Shown here piece after piece: positions 24,010 through 34,998 of a DNA stretch of 64,000 nt. Positions within the stretch are counted from its first letter, which is position 1; each line of letters opens with the position of its first letter. This DNA comes from Paralithodes platypus (Eukaryota; Arthropoda; Malacostraca; Decapoda; Lithodidae). A program made the translations under genes and the position numbers. Location: contig CM064506.1 of NCBI GenBank assembly GCA_032716605.1, positions 2,883,871 to 2,947,870 on the forward strand, in the 5' to 3' direction. The notes under the pieces were generated by a model. That model searched no databases. It was not told the DNA's origin and was given only the letters and a program-made list of their open reading frames with translations.

Positions 24010-24086
24010 TTGACCCTTCATGATTTTTTTTCTATGCGAGTGAGGGAGACAAAAGGCAGAACTGCCTGTATCGAGTGCCTCCCCCC
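24010..24086 (+). repeat. Family E dispersed repeat, cut by the gap
   Basis: 'tctatgcgagtgagggagac', 'aaaaggcagaactgcctgta', 'cgagtgcctcccc' match 28628, 30590 and 41826. The assembly stops in its C-run. Confidence 0.75.
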
Positions 24087-24186
24087 NNNNNNNNNNNNNN
24101 NNNNNNNNNNNNNNNNNNNNNNNNNNNNNNNNNNNNNNNNNNNNNNNNNNNNNNNNNNNNNNNNNNNNNNNNNNNNNNNNNNNNNN
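24087..24186. other. Assembly gap, 100 N
   Basis: Exactly 100 N, which suggests a placeholder of unknown true size. It starts in a C-run inside a dispersed repeat. Confidence 1.
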
Positions 24187-24385
24187 CTTCTGTGCCATAT
24201 AGCGATCTATTTTTTTTTCCTGGCGAGCGCTAGAGAGCCTGAAATTAATGAGAAACTTGCCTTATTATTATTATTATTTCGGCTGGTACATTTTTCTATC
24301 GAAAAATTTACAAAATTATCTCGAAGGGGGGTCTTCAAGGCATATTATTTAAGCTTGACTGAAGGTCTTGGGACGAAAAAAAATA
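24187..24385 (+). mobile_element. Family B TTAA element fragment
   Basis: 'cctggcgagcgctagagagc', 'cgaaaaatttacaaaattatc', 'cgaaggggggtctt' and 'aagcttgactgaaggtct' follow the family B order. The left part is lost in the gap. Confidence 0.75.
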
Positions 24386-24756
24386 TATATATACAAAATC
24401 AAAATAAAACTTCCCTTTACAGAGAACACAGTGGGAAAGGATGGTTAGGATTAAAGGATATTGTTGCCGTGGTGGTGGTGGTGGTGGTGGTAGTGGTAGA
24501 CTGGTTGAGTGGTCTGGTTGGCGTTTCCATCATCGTTCGACATCTGTAAAAGACAAAAATACATTGTTAACATTTATCTCAATCAGCCAAGTATAACTAT
24601 ATAATTTGGGTAAAAATTGAAGAGACTCCGGACAGCCTTTTTACCTAACCTAACAAAACGACAATAATAACTTACTCTCTTAAATTTTTACCATAATTTG
24701 TTGGTGTTGGCATTATTATTATATTTGTGTATATTTAGAAGATGTATTTTGACCAG

Positions 24757-24855
24757 TGCAGAATTTCGATGCGAGTATCCTAGGTTCGAGTCCTCTGAGT
24801 GCCACATGTATTTGTTGATTTCATTGAGTTTAAATGTTTAGTTGGTTGGTGTTAA
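24757..24855 (+). mobile_element. tRNA-derived SINE (family T2)
   Basis: B box GGTTCGAGTCC followed by GTGCCACATGTATTTGTTGA on the plus strand. The head is partial. Confidence 0.75.
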
Positions 24856-24859
24856 CATA

Positions 24860-24949
24860 ATAATTCTGGCTATCATTGGACGAATTTATGTAGATTAAAA
24901 AAAGACCTCTAGGAATCAAAGGGATAAAAGTATCTTTAAAAATCCTTAA
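24860..24949. mobile_element. Family A MITE fragment
   Basis: 'attctggctatcattggacg' and 'aaaaaaagacctctagg' are family A arm sequence. It runs into the TTAA (24946-24949) that opens the next family B element. Confidence 0.6.
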
Positions 24950-25250
24950 GGGGAGATTAGTAGTTTTTCTAGACCCCCTTCTCCCTCATGTTTAGCCCTA
25001 TTAGTTCTCAGATCTTAGAAGTTTGTTGGATTTTGATTTTTTTACCTTTCGCCCCATGTATTTGTCAATATTTAAACCTTTCGTGCCATTTAGGTGTCAA
25101 TTTTATTTCCTGGCGAGCGATAGCGAGCCTGTAATTGTGCAGGAACCGGCCTTCAGCCGTGACATTTTTCTATCGAAAAATTTAAAAAAATATTTCAAGG
25201 GGGGATCTAATGGAAGTTTTTTAAAGTTTGGAGGTCTAGTGAGGAAACTA
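24946..25250 (+). mobile_element. Family B TTAA element, right end lost
   Basis: Starts TTAAGGGGAG and contains 'ctccctcatgtttagcccta', 'cctggcgagcgatagcgagc' and 'ggaggtctagtgaggaaact'. No closing CTCCCCTTAA is seen. Confidence 0.8.
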
Positions 25251-26465
25251 AAAAGAAATTACAAAATCAACCAAGAAATTAGACCTTCCCCTTTCATTAT
25301 ATTGGTGTTATCGATGTTATTCTTAGGTGACCGTAAATTGACATGTACAATCAGCCTAATAAGTCATGTCTCGGCACCAAGTATATTTTGATTAATAATT
25401 GGTATCGGCATTATCTAAACTTTATTTATTAATTTCGAGTGAGATATACAAACATGTTCCTACACTTACCCACCCAATTCAACATCTGGCAGACATGAAT
25501 ACAGCACAGAGCGAGCCAAACTAAATGACAGCCGAGACATTACTTATTAGCGCGACCGTACCTATCTTGATAATGCAGCGAAGATTTGGTAACTAAGCAT
25601 GTTAATGATAAAAACCTTAGCATTATTATGATCCAGAAGCATTGAGTACTTTCAAAATGGCATTAATTATCGATAACAAACTTTAAAGTCAGAATTTTTT
25701 TAACATTAGCAACATTCAACTAAGTGGATAGATTGGAAGAGCTAAATGCACTATGAAGAAGTAATCCAAACTAAATAAATTGATTGGAAGAGCTAAATGC
25801 ACTATGAAGAAGTAATCCATAGTCAGTTATATTTCGGCCAGCGGTAAATTGTCATGCTCCCATGTTCACTACTCCGCTAATAACATGCTATAGCGAAATA
25901 TGTTTTTGTTTATGAGAACTTTGTATTAATAGTATGCAGATCCACAACTGTTCATTGTTTGGCGCTAAGCATTGGTAAGTTAGCGGCACAGGAATTGAGT
26001 TTTCCGCCAGGTGCAAAATTAAACTGGCCTTATCCTTGTAATATAACCGGCCATGTGGTTAATGGAGGCGCTGTGAGAGAACGGCCATCATTTTCCTTGG
26101 CCGCCATTTTGTTGTCAATTATCACACAACGGGGCGATATTTAATTTGTGTAAATTATACCCATGGAGTAAACTATATATCCTGTACCAGTATTACCGAA
26201 TGTGTGTTATGGGTGTGGAATCTATGGATATATTGGAGTGTAAAGAGAGGATCGCCACCCTACTGGTTACCAAAATGGCGGAGGTTGGCTGACCGTTTCC
26301 TGCCCCCAATTACTGCCTTGTTTGTTGATTATCTAGCATTTCACTGAACTATATTAACACTATATCTATAATTTTAACTTTTAACCTATTAAGTGATTCG
26401 ATAAAGCACGTGTGGACTGATTAATGCAATGTTATTAATAATCGCATATGGGTAAGTGAATCAAG
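25251..26465. other. No gene recognised; short direct repeat and GCCATTTTG pair
   Basis: A unit of about 37 bp ('attggaagagctaaatgcac...gaagaagtaatcca') occurs twice at about 25734-25820. 'ggccgccattttg' (26099) and 'caaaatggcggagg' (26272) form an inverted pair resembling YY1 sites. No coding evidence. Confidence 0.5.
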
Positions 26466-26469
26466 CAGA

Positions 26470-26649
26470 GTCCTAACACTTTCATGTTTCTATATAATGT
26501 AGATTTTGTGCAGTTTAAGGACATGTGGTAGTAAAAAGGGTTAAGAGATAATTAGAAGCCTGTTAATTGCTGGAGGCCCTTTTGAAACCATATAAAATCT
26601 TGTAACGATTGCCAGAAGAAACTCAATAGGTCAATGTTCAAAGGGTTAA
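26470..26649. mobile_element. Family A TTAA MITE, right end intact
   Basis: Ends 'gttcaaagggttaa'. Its TTAA (26646-26649) is also the start of the following family B element. The left terminus is not recognisable. Confidence 0.7.
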
Positions 26650-27004
26650 GGGGACAGTGGCTATTTTGTTAATCTATTAATTTATTATATTCATTCAGGT
26701 TTTATTTTCCTCGCTAGACCTCCAAGCTTAAAAGTACACCCCCTATACCCCCTTTCAAGATTTATTTGTAAATTTTTCGATATGAAAATGTCACGGCCGA
26801 AGGTAAATTCCTCTTAAATTACAGGCTTGCTCTCGCTCGCCAGGAAAGAAATTGACACCTAAATAGCACGAAAGGTCTTAATATTAAAGAAAAAAAACGA
26901 AAGTTCTTCAAATTTCCAAACTAATGGGGCGAACGTATCTCAAATGCAATGGGGCTAAACAAGAGGGAGAAGGGGTTCCATAAAAACTACCCTCTTCCCT
27001 TAAT
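26646..27004 (-). mobile_element. Family B TTAA element
   Basis: A minus-oriented family B copy bounded by TTAAGGGG (26646) and CCCTTAA (27004), about 359 bp. Includes the complement of 'cctggcgagcgagagc' and 'catgtttagccccatt'. Confidence 0.85.
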
Positions 27005-27149
27005 GATAAATAACCACGAGGCGTCCAGTCAGCCGGCTTCGATTCGCTAGTTTGCCTAGGTTTTCAAAATCCAATTCAAATATTCTAACTAAATCCTCCA
27101 AGTTATCATTAGGCATCTATTACTCGTGGGTTAATAGGTAATTAATCAA

Positions 27150-27330
27150 TTATAAATTATATTCAGGTTAAAAAATAGTTAGCCCAATTCCGTTTAGAAA
27201 AGTCACATGGGAATATAGCCTAAGTTTATGCCATCAATTTATAATCTGGATCTCAATTTCTTCCTAAATTAATCAAATCTACTAGTGATCGCCATACTAT
27301 TGAGACATATGGTTTTATTGAAAGGGTTAA
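27150..27330. mobile_element. Family A MITE, diverged
   Basis: 'ctcaatttcttcctaaatta' and 'gatcgccat' are degraded right-arm motifs, and the copy ends AAAGGGTTAA (27327-27330). Confidence 0.55.
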
Positions 27331-28090
27331 GGAGGTAGAACTGAGCGAACAATCAAGTGCCGGCTTCCAGAATGTTCGTCAAACCTGCCGGCTTTTTCCA
27401 TCACATTTCTGGCCTTATTTAATGCAAACGTATGAAGTATTATGGGAAAACGACAAGCTCTTGTCCACAAATTCGGGTCAGGTGGTAAATAAGTCACGTT
27501 ATTTAGCTATTACACCTTAATTTATTCTATTTTCAGGAGAAACAATGGGGGAAAATGGGAGCACACGAGACTTACCTCCTTAAAGCTGGACGACCGGGAA
27601 CAAAATGATCGATTCAGGCGAAAATTGCGAGTTTATATAACCTCGGTTGTATTGCTGGTGGTTGATGGCAACTATTGGGTGACAGATGATCGAGAATTTC
27701 ACTCACAAAATCGTCAATATCTCCCTAACTATACATTTCTGAATAAAATTTACTTAATATAAATTATGCGTATTTGTATCCTCTATCTTTTGGTATAAGT
27801 TTGACAATTCTAACATACATATTTTGTGAATATTTAATGGTTGTCGTCGTATTTACTTCACAGAGAAAGAGAGAGAGTTCCTATGCCAAGTGGACTTAAT
27901 TAAGCTTTATCAATGCTCTCGTGTCCTAAAAAAAAAAAAAAATATTTGTTTTTGCCACGCATTAGAGCCCTCGATCCCCCCATGAACGCCTAGATCCCCG
28001 AGGGGATGGCCACGAAGGAATCGCCCTATAATGTAGAGACGTTATAATTCAATAGAGGTGTGAATAGGAGTTTCTTATGGGCTATCTGTA
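27331..28090. other. No gene recognised
   Basis: Contains a possible retroelement end near 27966-28020 (GATCCCCGAGGGGATGGCCA, resembling 52540-52562). Otherwise nothing identifiable. Confidence 0.5.
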
Positions 28091-28094
28091 TATT

Positions 28095-28290
28095 ACTATA
28101 GCTCAATGTGATGTATGCGATTATAGAGGGCCTTTTCATAATATTCTGGAAACTATTAGACGATTCTATTCAGCTGAGGAAGGACGTCTATCTATTCAAA
28201 GGCTACGAAATATGTCACTTAATCCTTTTAGCTGCCACATAGCCTTCCTAAGCCTCATAAAATCGTCTAAATGAAGCTGATATCAAGTAA
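28095..28290. mobile_element. Family A MITE
   Basis: Paired arms 'actattagacgattctattc' and 'cctcataaaatcgtctaaat' with aaggacg/ccttcct elements between. Ends in an A-run rather than TTAA. Confidence 0.7.
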
Positions 28291-28627
28291 AAAAAAAAAA
28301 AAAATAGCGTAGAGAGTGGGAGAGCAGCGATCTAACCTGCCTCCCTTGGGCTCTAGAACCTGCCTCCACTCAGCCCTTGTCTCGAGTTACAAGGAGAGAC
28401 ATCCATCCCCCCCCCCCCTCAACCCCCCTTCTCATCCCCTCCCCCCTTTCGATGACGGGAGAAATCGGACAACTTCTCATCCGGTCGCCATTTTGGGGAC
28501 ACTAACTTATTCATTTCTATGTATAGGTATACCATATTAAACAAACTGTTCTCAGTTTGAATGTACACTCACCATAAATTAAATATATTGACAAAATTAT
28601 ACTTTTATTGTTTACATATCATTGTAT
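28291..28627. other. C-rich stretch, no gene recognised
   Basis: Poly-A (28289-28304) and C-runs near 28410-28450. The sequence 'ggtcgccattttgggg' at 28485 is a lone YY1-like motif. Confidence 0.45.
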
Positions 28628-28705
28628 TTTTTTTCTATGTGATTGAGGGAGACAAAAGGAAAAACTACCTATAGCGAGTGCCTCCCCCATAGTTGAAAGA
28701 GTATG
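28628..28705 (+). repeat. Family E dispersed repeat fragment
   Basis: 'tctatgtgattgagggagac', 'aactacctatagcgagtgcc' and 'tcccccatagttgaaagagt' match 41826-41900. Confidence 0.8.
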
Positions 28706-28955
28706 CTATTCTTTACGTTTTTCGGTAGAGAAATGTAAGCTACCATCCGAAACCCTCATAAATTATAGACTAGCTATCGCTCGCCAAGAAAAATAGACAC
28801 CTAAATGGCACGAAAGGTCTTAATATTGGCAAATTAATGGGGCGAAATGTCTTAAAATCGCCAAACTAATGGGGCGAACGTTTTGTAATCTCAAAATTAA
28901 TGGGGCTAAACATGAGGAAGAAGGGATTTAAGAAAAAACCCTTCTTGCCCTTTAA
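28706..28955 (-). mobile_element. Family B TTAA element
   Basis: Minus-oriented family B core ('ctatcgctcgcca', 'atggcacgaaaggtctta', 'aatggggctaaacatgagg'), ending near TTAA at 28952-28955. Confidence 0.75.
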
Positions 28956-29171
28956 TATATTACCAAGCACTAGTTGCCTGTGTCTACACTACTGAATGGT
29001 TAAGGTTAGGGAAATAGGTTGTAATAAATTCATCTTTATTCATATGCATAAATACATCATACACGAATGTAATAAAATATATGACAATTGTTTTTAATTA
29101 AGCTAAAATTAATAATGGATATATAGGCCTACAAAGCTACATCAAATAAATTAACTAAATATAAACAAAGC

Positions 29172-29341
29172 ACCTAATTAGACGATTTTATTCAGCTTAG
29201 GAAGGACCTCAATTAAAACGCTACACATGATCTCAATTAACCCTTTTAACCACCCCAGATCCTTCCTAAGCTTCATAAAATCGTCTAACTGTAGCCGACA
29301 TCAAATTAAAAAAAAAACGTCATCGGTACAGCAAGGGTTAA
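29172..29341. mobile_element. Family A MITE
   Basis: Left arm 'ttagacgattttattcagc', right arm 'ataaaatcgtctaactgt', closing 'tacagcaagggttaa' with TTAA at 29338-29341. Confidence 0.8.
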
Positions 29342-29426
29342 CTCTCACAGGTCCTTCCTAAGCTTCATAAAATCCTCTAAATGTAACTATGATAACAAAA
29401 GACGTCGCCTAAACTAAAAGGGTTAA
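29338..29426. mobile_element. Family A MITE, right half, abutting the previous copy
   Basis: Begins at the shared TTAA, carries 'ggtccttcctaagcttcat' and 'gacgtcgcct', and closes AAAAGGGTTAA (29423-29426). Confidence 0.75.
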
Positions 29427-29459
29427 GAACATAAACGCCATTATTTTTATTACTTTTTA

Positions 29460-29552
29460 GCTTTCATTGGGCAATATTATTCAGCTTAGGAAGGTCCTGT
29501 AGAACATAAGAGGGTCTTTCCGAAGCCGAATAAAATCATTTAATATATACCC

Positions 29553-29596
<44 letters not shown>

Positions 29597-29600
29597 CCAT
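29460..29600. repeat. Family A MITE fragment followed by (TAA)n
   Basis: Short hairpin arms 'ttattcagcttaggaagg' and 'ctttccgaagccgaataaaa', then about 45 bp of TAA repeats. Confidence 0.8.
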
Positions 29601-29691
29601 ACTCAAGGTAAAAATAAAAGATAACTATTAGTATGTTTTATTATCCCTAAATGCCTGTGACCCATGAGAAGAACTATTTTCAAGTATATTA

Positions 29692-29695
29692 TTAC

Positions 29696-29736
<41 letters not shown>

Positions 29737-29738
29737 AA
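29692..29738. repeat. (TAG)n microsatellite
   Basis: About 14 uninterrupted TAG units. Confidence 0.97.
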
Positions 29739-30585
29739 AATAAAAACTTTTAGTAGTAATAGTAATACATGAAAATAGGAGTACATTTTCCGTAGACTAT
29801 TTCCATTTACTACAGGCAGACTACCCTCACCATGTTCTTCATAGTTGCCATGTAGAAGAGTTGCCAATTATACAATAAAAACGAGTAATTATCAATCCCA
29901 TTTCAAACTATTGCCTAATTGAGCTATTTATCAATATACTATTGTTTATTAAAAGCATATTAGTGATGTTGTTATTGGCCTTATTAAACCCTGTACCTTG
30001 CAAAATCAAATTACAGTTGCATAATTACCATTTCGTCTTGCCCCGCCCACCAAGACTAGGGTAACATATATTAACATAGTTAACAACTTGATATTTGACC
30101 ACCATCTTGACTCCAACTCACGCTGTAGAATATACCTCACCATTATTTATATCCATCTTATTTTGAGCATATGATGTTTATTATATTAACATTTATACTT
30201 ATTTCTATATTCCTATCCATCAATGTACCCTGACTGAAAAGAGTGCTTGGCAGGAAGTGAGTATGGAATCAAGATGGCGGCCGGAACCTCTACGACTACA
30301 TACTCTGTTAATCTAGGGACTCGAACCATGAACACAGGCTCGGCTTCAAAACACACGAATCTGAAACACAATTTGATTCATTAGTTATATATTACTACAA
30401 TTACTAACACATTTTGTCCACACATATATATTGAAAGTACATATTATTTTTCTTTATATACCAATCTTACAGTAATATATTATACAGTAAACATAAGAAT
30501 TATTAAGATTATTAATTTTTGGTCTACTTTCAAATAACCCTTTCAAGATTCGATTACGCATTTCAGATTAAGAAGGGTAGCCTAA
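29739..30585. other. No gene recognised
   Basis: AT-rich. AAGATGGCGGCCGG at about 30275 is a strong YY1-like site but has no obvious transcript next to it. Confidence 0.45.
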
Positions 30586-30589
30586 AATA

Positions 30590-30800
30590 AACTTTCTTTG
30601 TGTATGAAGGAGACAAAAAACAGGTTGCCTGTAACGAGTGTCTCCCCCAAAGCCAAAAGAGTGACAGAGCCAAGTTCAAGAGCCATTGGGGTCAAAATGC
30701 CTGGACACACGAAGTTTAAAGTAGTTTAAGTCATAGGATGAAGGAAAGATTGATAAAGGGAGGGAGTTCCAGAGTTCACTTGTAAGTCGGATGGTTAATT
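30590..30800 (+). repeat. Family E dispersed repeat
   Basis: Follows the 41826 copy through 'gagtgtctcccccaaagcc', 'cctggacacacgaagttta' and 'gggagggagttccagagttc'. Probably a retroelement fragment. Its class is not known to me. Confidence 0.75.
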
Positions 30801-30911
30801 GATATAATCTTTACCTGTACAACCCCCACACATCCTTCCTAAGCTGTATAATATCGTCTAATAATAGCCAGAATAAATGGTCAAACTGCGTCATAATCTT
30901 CAAAGGGTTAA
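30785..30911. mobile_element. Family A TTAA MITE, right half
   Basis: 'catccttcctaagctgtata', 'gcgtcataatcttcaaaggg' and TTAA at 30908-30911. Confidence 0.82.
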
Positions 30912-31095
30912 CTCCTTCTGTACCGCAACGTCTATAATTTTTCTCTAGCTATATTTAGACGATTTTGTGCAGTTGAAGAAGGATATGTGGTGGTGAAAAG
31001 GGTTCAGTGAGATAGTTCGAAACCTGTTAATTCGTTGGAGGCCCTTAAGCAACTGAGTAAAATCGTCTAATAGTAGCCAGAATACAGTTTAGTCT
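30908..31095. mobile_element. Family A TTAA MITE abutting the previous copy
   Basis: Starts at the same TTAA with 'ctccttctgtaccgcaacg'. Both arms are present ('tttagacgattttgtgcag', 'gagtaaaatcgtctaatag'). The right end is replaced by family D sequence. Confidence 0.8.
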
Positions 31096-31146
31096 ATGTA
31101 TCTTGGGTGTACCTATGTAAATTGTCTCGCGAAAACGCGCCTAAAT
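31096..31146. repeat. Family D terminal fragment
   Basis: 'tgggtgtacctatgtaaatt' followed by GTCTCGCGAAAACGCGCCTA is the end sequence of the 35473-36902 palindrome. Confidence 0.8.
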
Positions 31147-31557
31147 GTCGCCTCAGGCAGTAATGTGACGTCAGACAAAACTTTCAATGTTCAGCCAATC
31201 AGAAGCGAGCAACTTGTTCAGGGGTCTAGAATTCATACGCTATGGCTTCTGGGTGGACAGGTGGGGTTCATCCTACTCGTGACGTCACTTGCTCAGCTGC
31301 TTCGAGACCAAAAAGCAGAGCCAAAAACAAAAAGGATAGAAGGAAAGAGAAGAACCTGGTTATTTTATCACGCGAACTCTATGGCTTAAAACAGAGGCCA
31401 AAAAAGACTGAGCAAGTTACGTCACGAGTAGGATGAACCACACCCGTCCACGCGAGGCCATAGCGTATGAATTCTGGACCCCTGAAAAAAGTTGCTCGCT
31501 TCTGATTGGCTGAACATTGAAAGTTTTGTCTGACGTCACATTACTGCCCGAGGCGAT
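31147..31557. mobile_element. Foldback element (family F), about 155-bp arms
   Basis: The left arm (31147-31302) and right arm (31402-31557) are near-perfect inverted repeats around a spacer of about 100 bp. Each arm carries TGACGTCA-type sites at its outer and inner ends and an inverted CCAAT box (CCAATCAGAAGCGAGCAAC). No target duplication was identified. Confidence 0.9.
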
Positions 31558-31687
31558 ATCTGTTTGGTTGTGCAAGAAAGGTAGTGCTTCTCCCGTAGAA
31601 TTATATGGGATATTAATTGTGAATGTTAAATATATCTAGCCAGCCCGTGACCGACCGACCCCCCTCCCCCCCCCCCCCCCCCATGAG

Positions 31688-31839
31688 AGCTGAGCAAGTT
31701 ATGCACGAGTAGGATGAACCCCACCCGTCCACCCCAAAGGCCATAGCGTATGAATTCTAGACCCCTGAAAAAGTTGCTCGCCTCTGATTGGCTGAAAGTT
31801 GAAAGTTTTTTCTGACGTCACTATACTGCTCGAGGCGAA
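31688..31839. mobile_element. Family F solo arm
   Basis: A third copy of the arm, in the same orientation as the right arm above: 'gctgagcaagttatgcacg', 'ccatagcgtatgaattcta', 'tctgacgtcac'. A C-run precedes it. Confidence 0.88.
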
Positions 31840-32049
31840 ATTGTTCTAGTAAAACAAGAAGGATTGTGCAGCACCCGTAGATTTATATGCAATGTTATCT
31901 AAACTATAATAGTCTCCCTAATATTTTATTCAGTTTATTGGGACCTGCACAGAGGGCTGTTCTCGGGCAACATACTTTATGATAGGTTATATGGGGTATA
32001 TAAAATCATACATGGGATCAAAATGGGCTTATTACCATCTATTTACCTA

Positions 32050-32210
32050 TATATCTATATACTCAGGCCCAATCCTCACTTTTCCTTTTTTCCCCTTTTT
32101 TGTTTGTTTTTTTTTTTTTTTTTGGGGGGGGGATGACGACTCAAGACAGAGCCAGAATAGGGCTCTATTTACCTATAAATGGATATTCCCAACGATACTA
32201 TGATACATAT
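32050..32210. repeat. Dispersed repeat (CTCAGGCCCAATCC type), copy 2
   Basis: Same beginning as 32750 ('atactcaggcccaatcc') and 'gactcaagacagagccagaa', with T- and G-runs inserted. Confidence 0.65.
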
Positions 32211-32570
32211 TATATATTTTCTGCGTCCGTCGGGAACTGACTAGAGCTTATTACCGCTCGTCTCACTATTCCTGTTGTTGATCTTCTGTTTGTTGGTCTG
32301 GATCAGTCGAAAAGAGTTGTCAGGGGGAGAGAGACTAAAAAGGAGAAGGGTTTGGGACGGCTGGGTGATTGACAGCGTTCGACGGAGGCCTTCGGTGCTT
32401 CTTGTTTCTTTTCCTGGCCAACAGTAGGCGATTTTGTCCAGTTGAGGAAAGACGTGTTGTGTTCCAAATGCCACCTTCATTCTTGATACCGCCAAACACA
32501 CCATCTGAAATGAATGATAACATAAATGAACTTTTTCGTTGTTCGAGGACAAACTTATTCACAATGTTTT
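32211..32570. other. No gene recognised
   Basis: Overlapping frames of 67-103 residues occur on both strands at 32241-32572. None has a domain I recognise. 'gtaggcgattttgtccagtt' and 'gaggaaagacg' (32425-32455) look like a family A arm, so the frames are probably repeat-derived. Confidence 0.45.
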
Positions 32571-32572
32571 AG

Positions 32573-32715
32573 CTATCATTAGACGATTTAATTAAGATTA
32601 GGAAGGATCTGAGGACGTTTAAGGGTTAATTGAGGTCATTTTTACCTCTCTGATTGCTCGAGATCCTTCCTAAACTGCATATATTCTTCTAATGTTACCC
32701 AAAATAAAGATTCAA
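32573..32715. mobile_element. Family A MITE, ends not resolved
   Basis: Paired arms 'tcattagacgatttaattaa' and 'catatattcttctaatgtta' with 'aggaaggatc' and 'gatccttcct'. Confidence 0.75.
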
Positions 32716-32744
32716 ATATATATTTAATTGAGGTCTATCTATCT

Positions 32745-32945
32745 ATCTATATGCTCAGGCCCAATCCCCATCTTGGGGGTAGCCGACTCAAGACAGAGCA
32801 AGAACAGGGAAAACACAAAAACAACATAAAACAACAAATAAACACAGATAAAAAGCACAAACTCACACACATCCAGGTCACCCAGGAGAATACCCAGAAA
32901 CCAGGGTCACCAAGGTCGCTCCAGCACTCCCATTGAGGTAGCACA
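32745..32945. repeat. Dispersed repeat (CTCAGGCCCAATCC type), copy 3
   Basis: Preceded by (CTAT)n, it carries 'gggggtagccgactcaagac', 'agagcaagaacaggg' and 'cccaggagaatacccagaa' in the same order as 7345-7545. Confidence 0.7.
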
Positions 32946-33002
32946 TTGAGGTAGGAATAAAAGAAATACAATATCCGAAAAAAATTAATGTACACTTTGA
33001 CG

Positions 33003-33576
33003 TATACATACATACATACATAAAATTTTAAGACTGAGTGTTCCACACATAAGTGCAGTTTCAGTCTCTTGTCCTAATGGCGGCATTCCAGGCAACCCTG
33101 TTAAGGGCTGCTTCACTTGTCAAGGTCTTGGATTTGAGATCGGCGCGTATAGTCCGATCCCAGGTCTTCCTCGGTCCACCCCTTGGTGCAGCTCCCTCCA
33201 CATTCACAGACCTGCATTTTTTCACCCAATTTTGTTCATCCATTCTCTCCACATGTCCATACCATCCCAGTCTACTTGTACGCATCACCTCGCTAATACT
33301 CTTTATACCTAAACGTCTCCTCAGCTCAACATTTGTTATTCTATCCTGTAGCCTGGCCCCACACATCCATCTCACCATTCTCATCTCATTACGCTCCATT
33401 CTGTTGACATCCTCTACTTTAACGGCCCATGTTTCTGAGGCATACGTCATTGCACTTCTAACACATGAGGCATACACCTTTCCCTTCAGGGGGAGAGGCA
33501 TTCTTTTCATGGTCAGGATTGGCATCATTCTCTGAACTTCCCCCAGCCACACCTAATTCTAGCAACAGTGGCAGCT
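33003..33576 (-). mobile_element. Non-LTR retrotransposon 3' fragment (LINE-2, copy 1)
   Basis: The minus strand encodes an intact C-terminal tail of an endonuclease-reverse transcriptase: KGKVYASCVRSAMTYASETW, NRMERNEMRMVRWMCGARL, LGWYGHVERMDEQNWVKKC and a WNAAIRTRD end. Such a thumb region plus tail follows the RT domain in RTE-like LINEs. The RT active site is absent (5' truncation at about 33576). The 3' end is a short UTR with TTAAAATTTTATG and an (ATGT)n tail. Confidence 0.92.
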
Positions 33577-33715
33577 GTTAATTGTAAAGCAATAACACCA
33601 CAAGCTAATTGAAATATACATTATATTCTGGCTATTAGATTTTACTTAGTTTAGGAAGGAGATCTGACAAAAAGACAATTATATCCCTTCACGTCCTTCC
33701 TAAGCTAAACAAAAT

Positions 33716-34998
33716 ATACAATATGGTTTTAGACGATGTCGATCAACTGCAGACATTCTTTGCCTTCTTACGCATCAAATCAACCAAGCTACAAACCAAC
33801 ATGGTGAAACACATACAATAGCACTGGATATATCAAAGGCATTTGATAGAGTCTGGCATCAATCCTTATTGTCGAAGATGTCACACTACGGCCATGCATC
33901 ATTAGTTCCACTAATTTCTTCTTATCTTCATAACAGAAAAATACGTGTAATGGTAGATGGCCTTTATTCTCAATTTCACTCAATAAATGCTGGTGTTCCC
34001 CAGGGATCAGTTTTGGCCCCAACTCTGTTCCTCATTCATATCAATGATCTCATATCTACCACTCATAATCCAATACATTCCTACGCAGATGACTCAACAC
34101 TCCACAGTTCCTTCACATTTACCAATTCTTTCACCCAACCCGATCTTATAAATATAAAAATAAACACTGAAATTTCTCTGAACCAGGACCTTTCTAGAAT
34201 GAATGAATGGGGACAAAAGAATCTAGTTTCCTTTAATGTACAGAAAACCAAGTACATTCAATTTTCTAACCGACAGAATCTCACTGACTCCCATATATTT
34301 GTTAATGATGTAAATATTCCCACTTCCCCTAGTATTGACATTCTTGGTGTAACATTAACTACTAACTTGAGCTGGACACATTATGTTAGAAGCATTGCTA
34401 AGAATGCCTCTAAAAAACTGGGACTCCTGTACAGAGTTCGAGAATTCTTCACTGACGAGCAGTTGGCCGTAATATATAAAAGTCATGTGCGTTCTCAGAT
34501 GGATTACTGTTCACCTCTGTGGGGTGGAAGTGGAGTGGTTGCATTGAGGCAGTTGGACAAAATTCAAAATAAAGCTATTAGATTAATCAATAACCCTGCA
34601 ATCACACAGGACCTTCCTACATTATCCATACGAAGAAACGTTCAATCCCTTGCATTATTCTACAGATATTTTCACAGCAATTGTTCCGAGGAACTTGCTT
34701 CAATTGTGCCGCCTCTCCACATCTTTCCCCGTAGAACTAGGGCAGCTGAGAGCGCCCATGAATTTACACTTTCTCCTCCACAATGCAGAACTTCTGCTTA
34801 TCATAATTCATTTATCCCCAGAGCTACTACTCTTTGGAATTCACTTCCCTCGAATTGCTTTCCACAAACTTACAATCTACAAATGTTTAAATCCAGTTGT
34901 TACAAACATTTTATGAATGGAGGATGCCTTTAGGCACATGGACCTTTTTGTTTTATCTGTGTTTTTCCTTCCTCCGTTCATTGTCTTTTTAAAAGAAA

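Noticed and set aside
26099..26285. Host promoter based on YY1-like GCCGCCATTTTG sites
   Set aside because: No exon or start region follows within several hundred bases on either strand. Similar motifs are scattered through the window.
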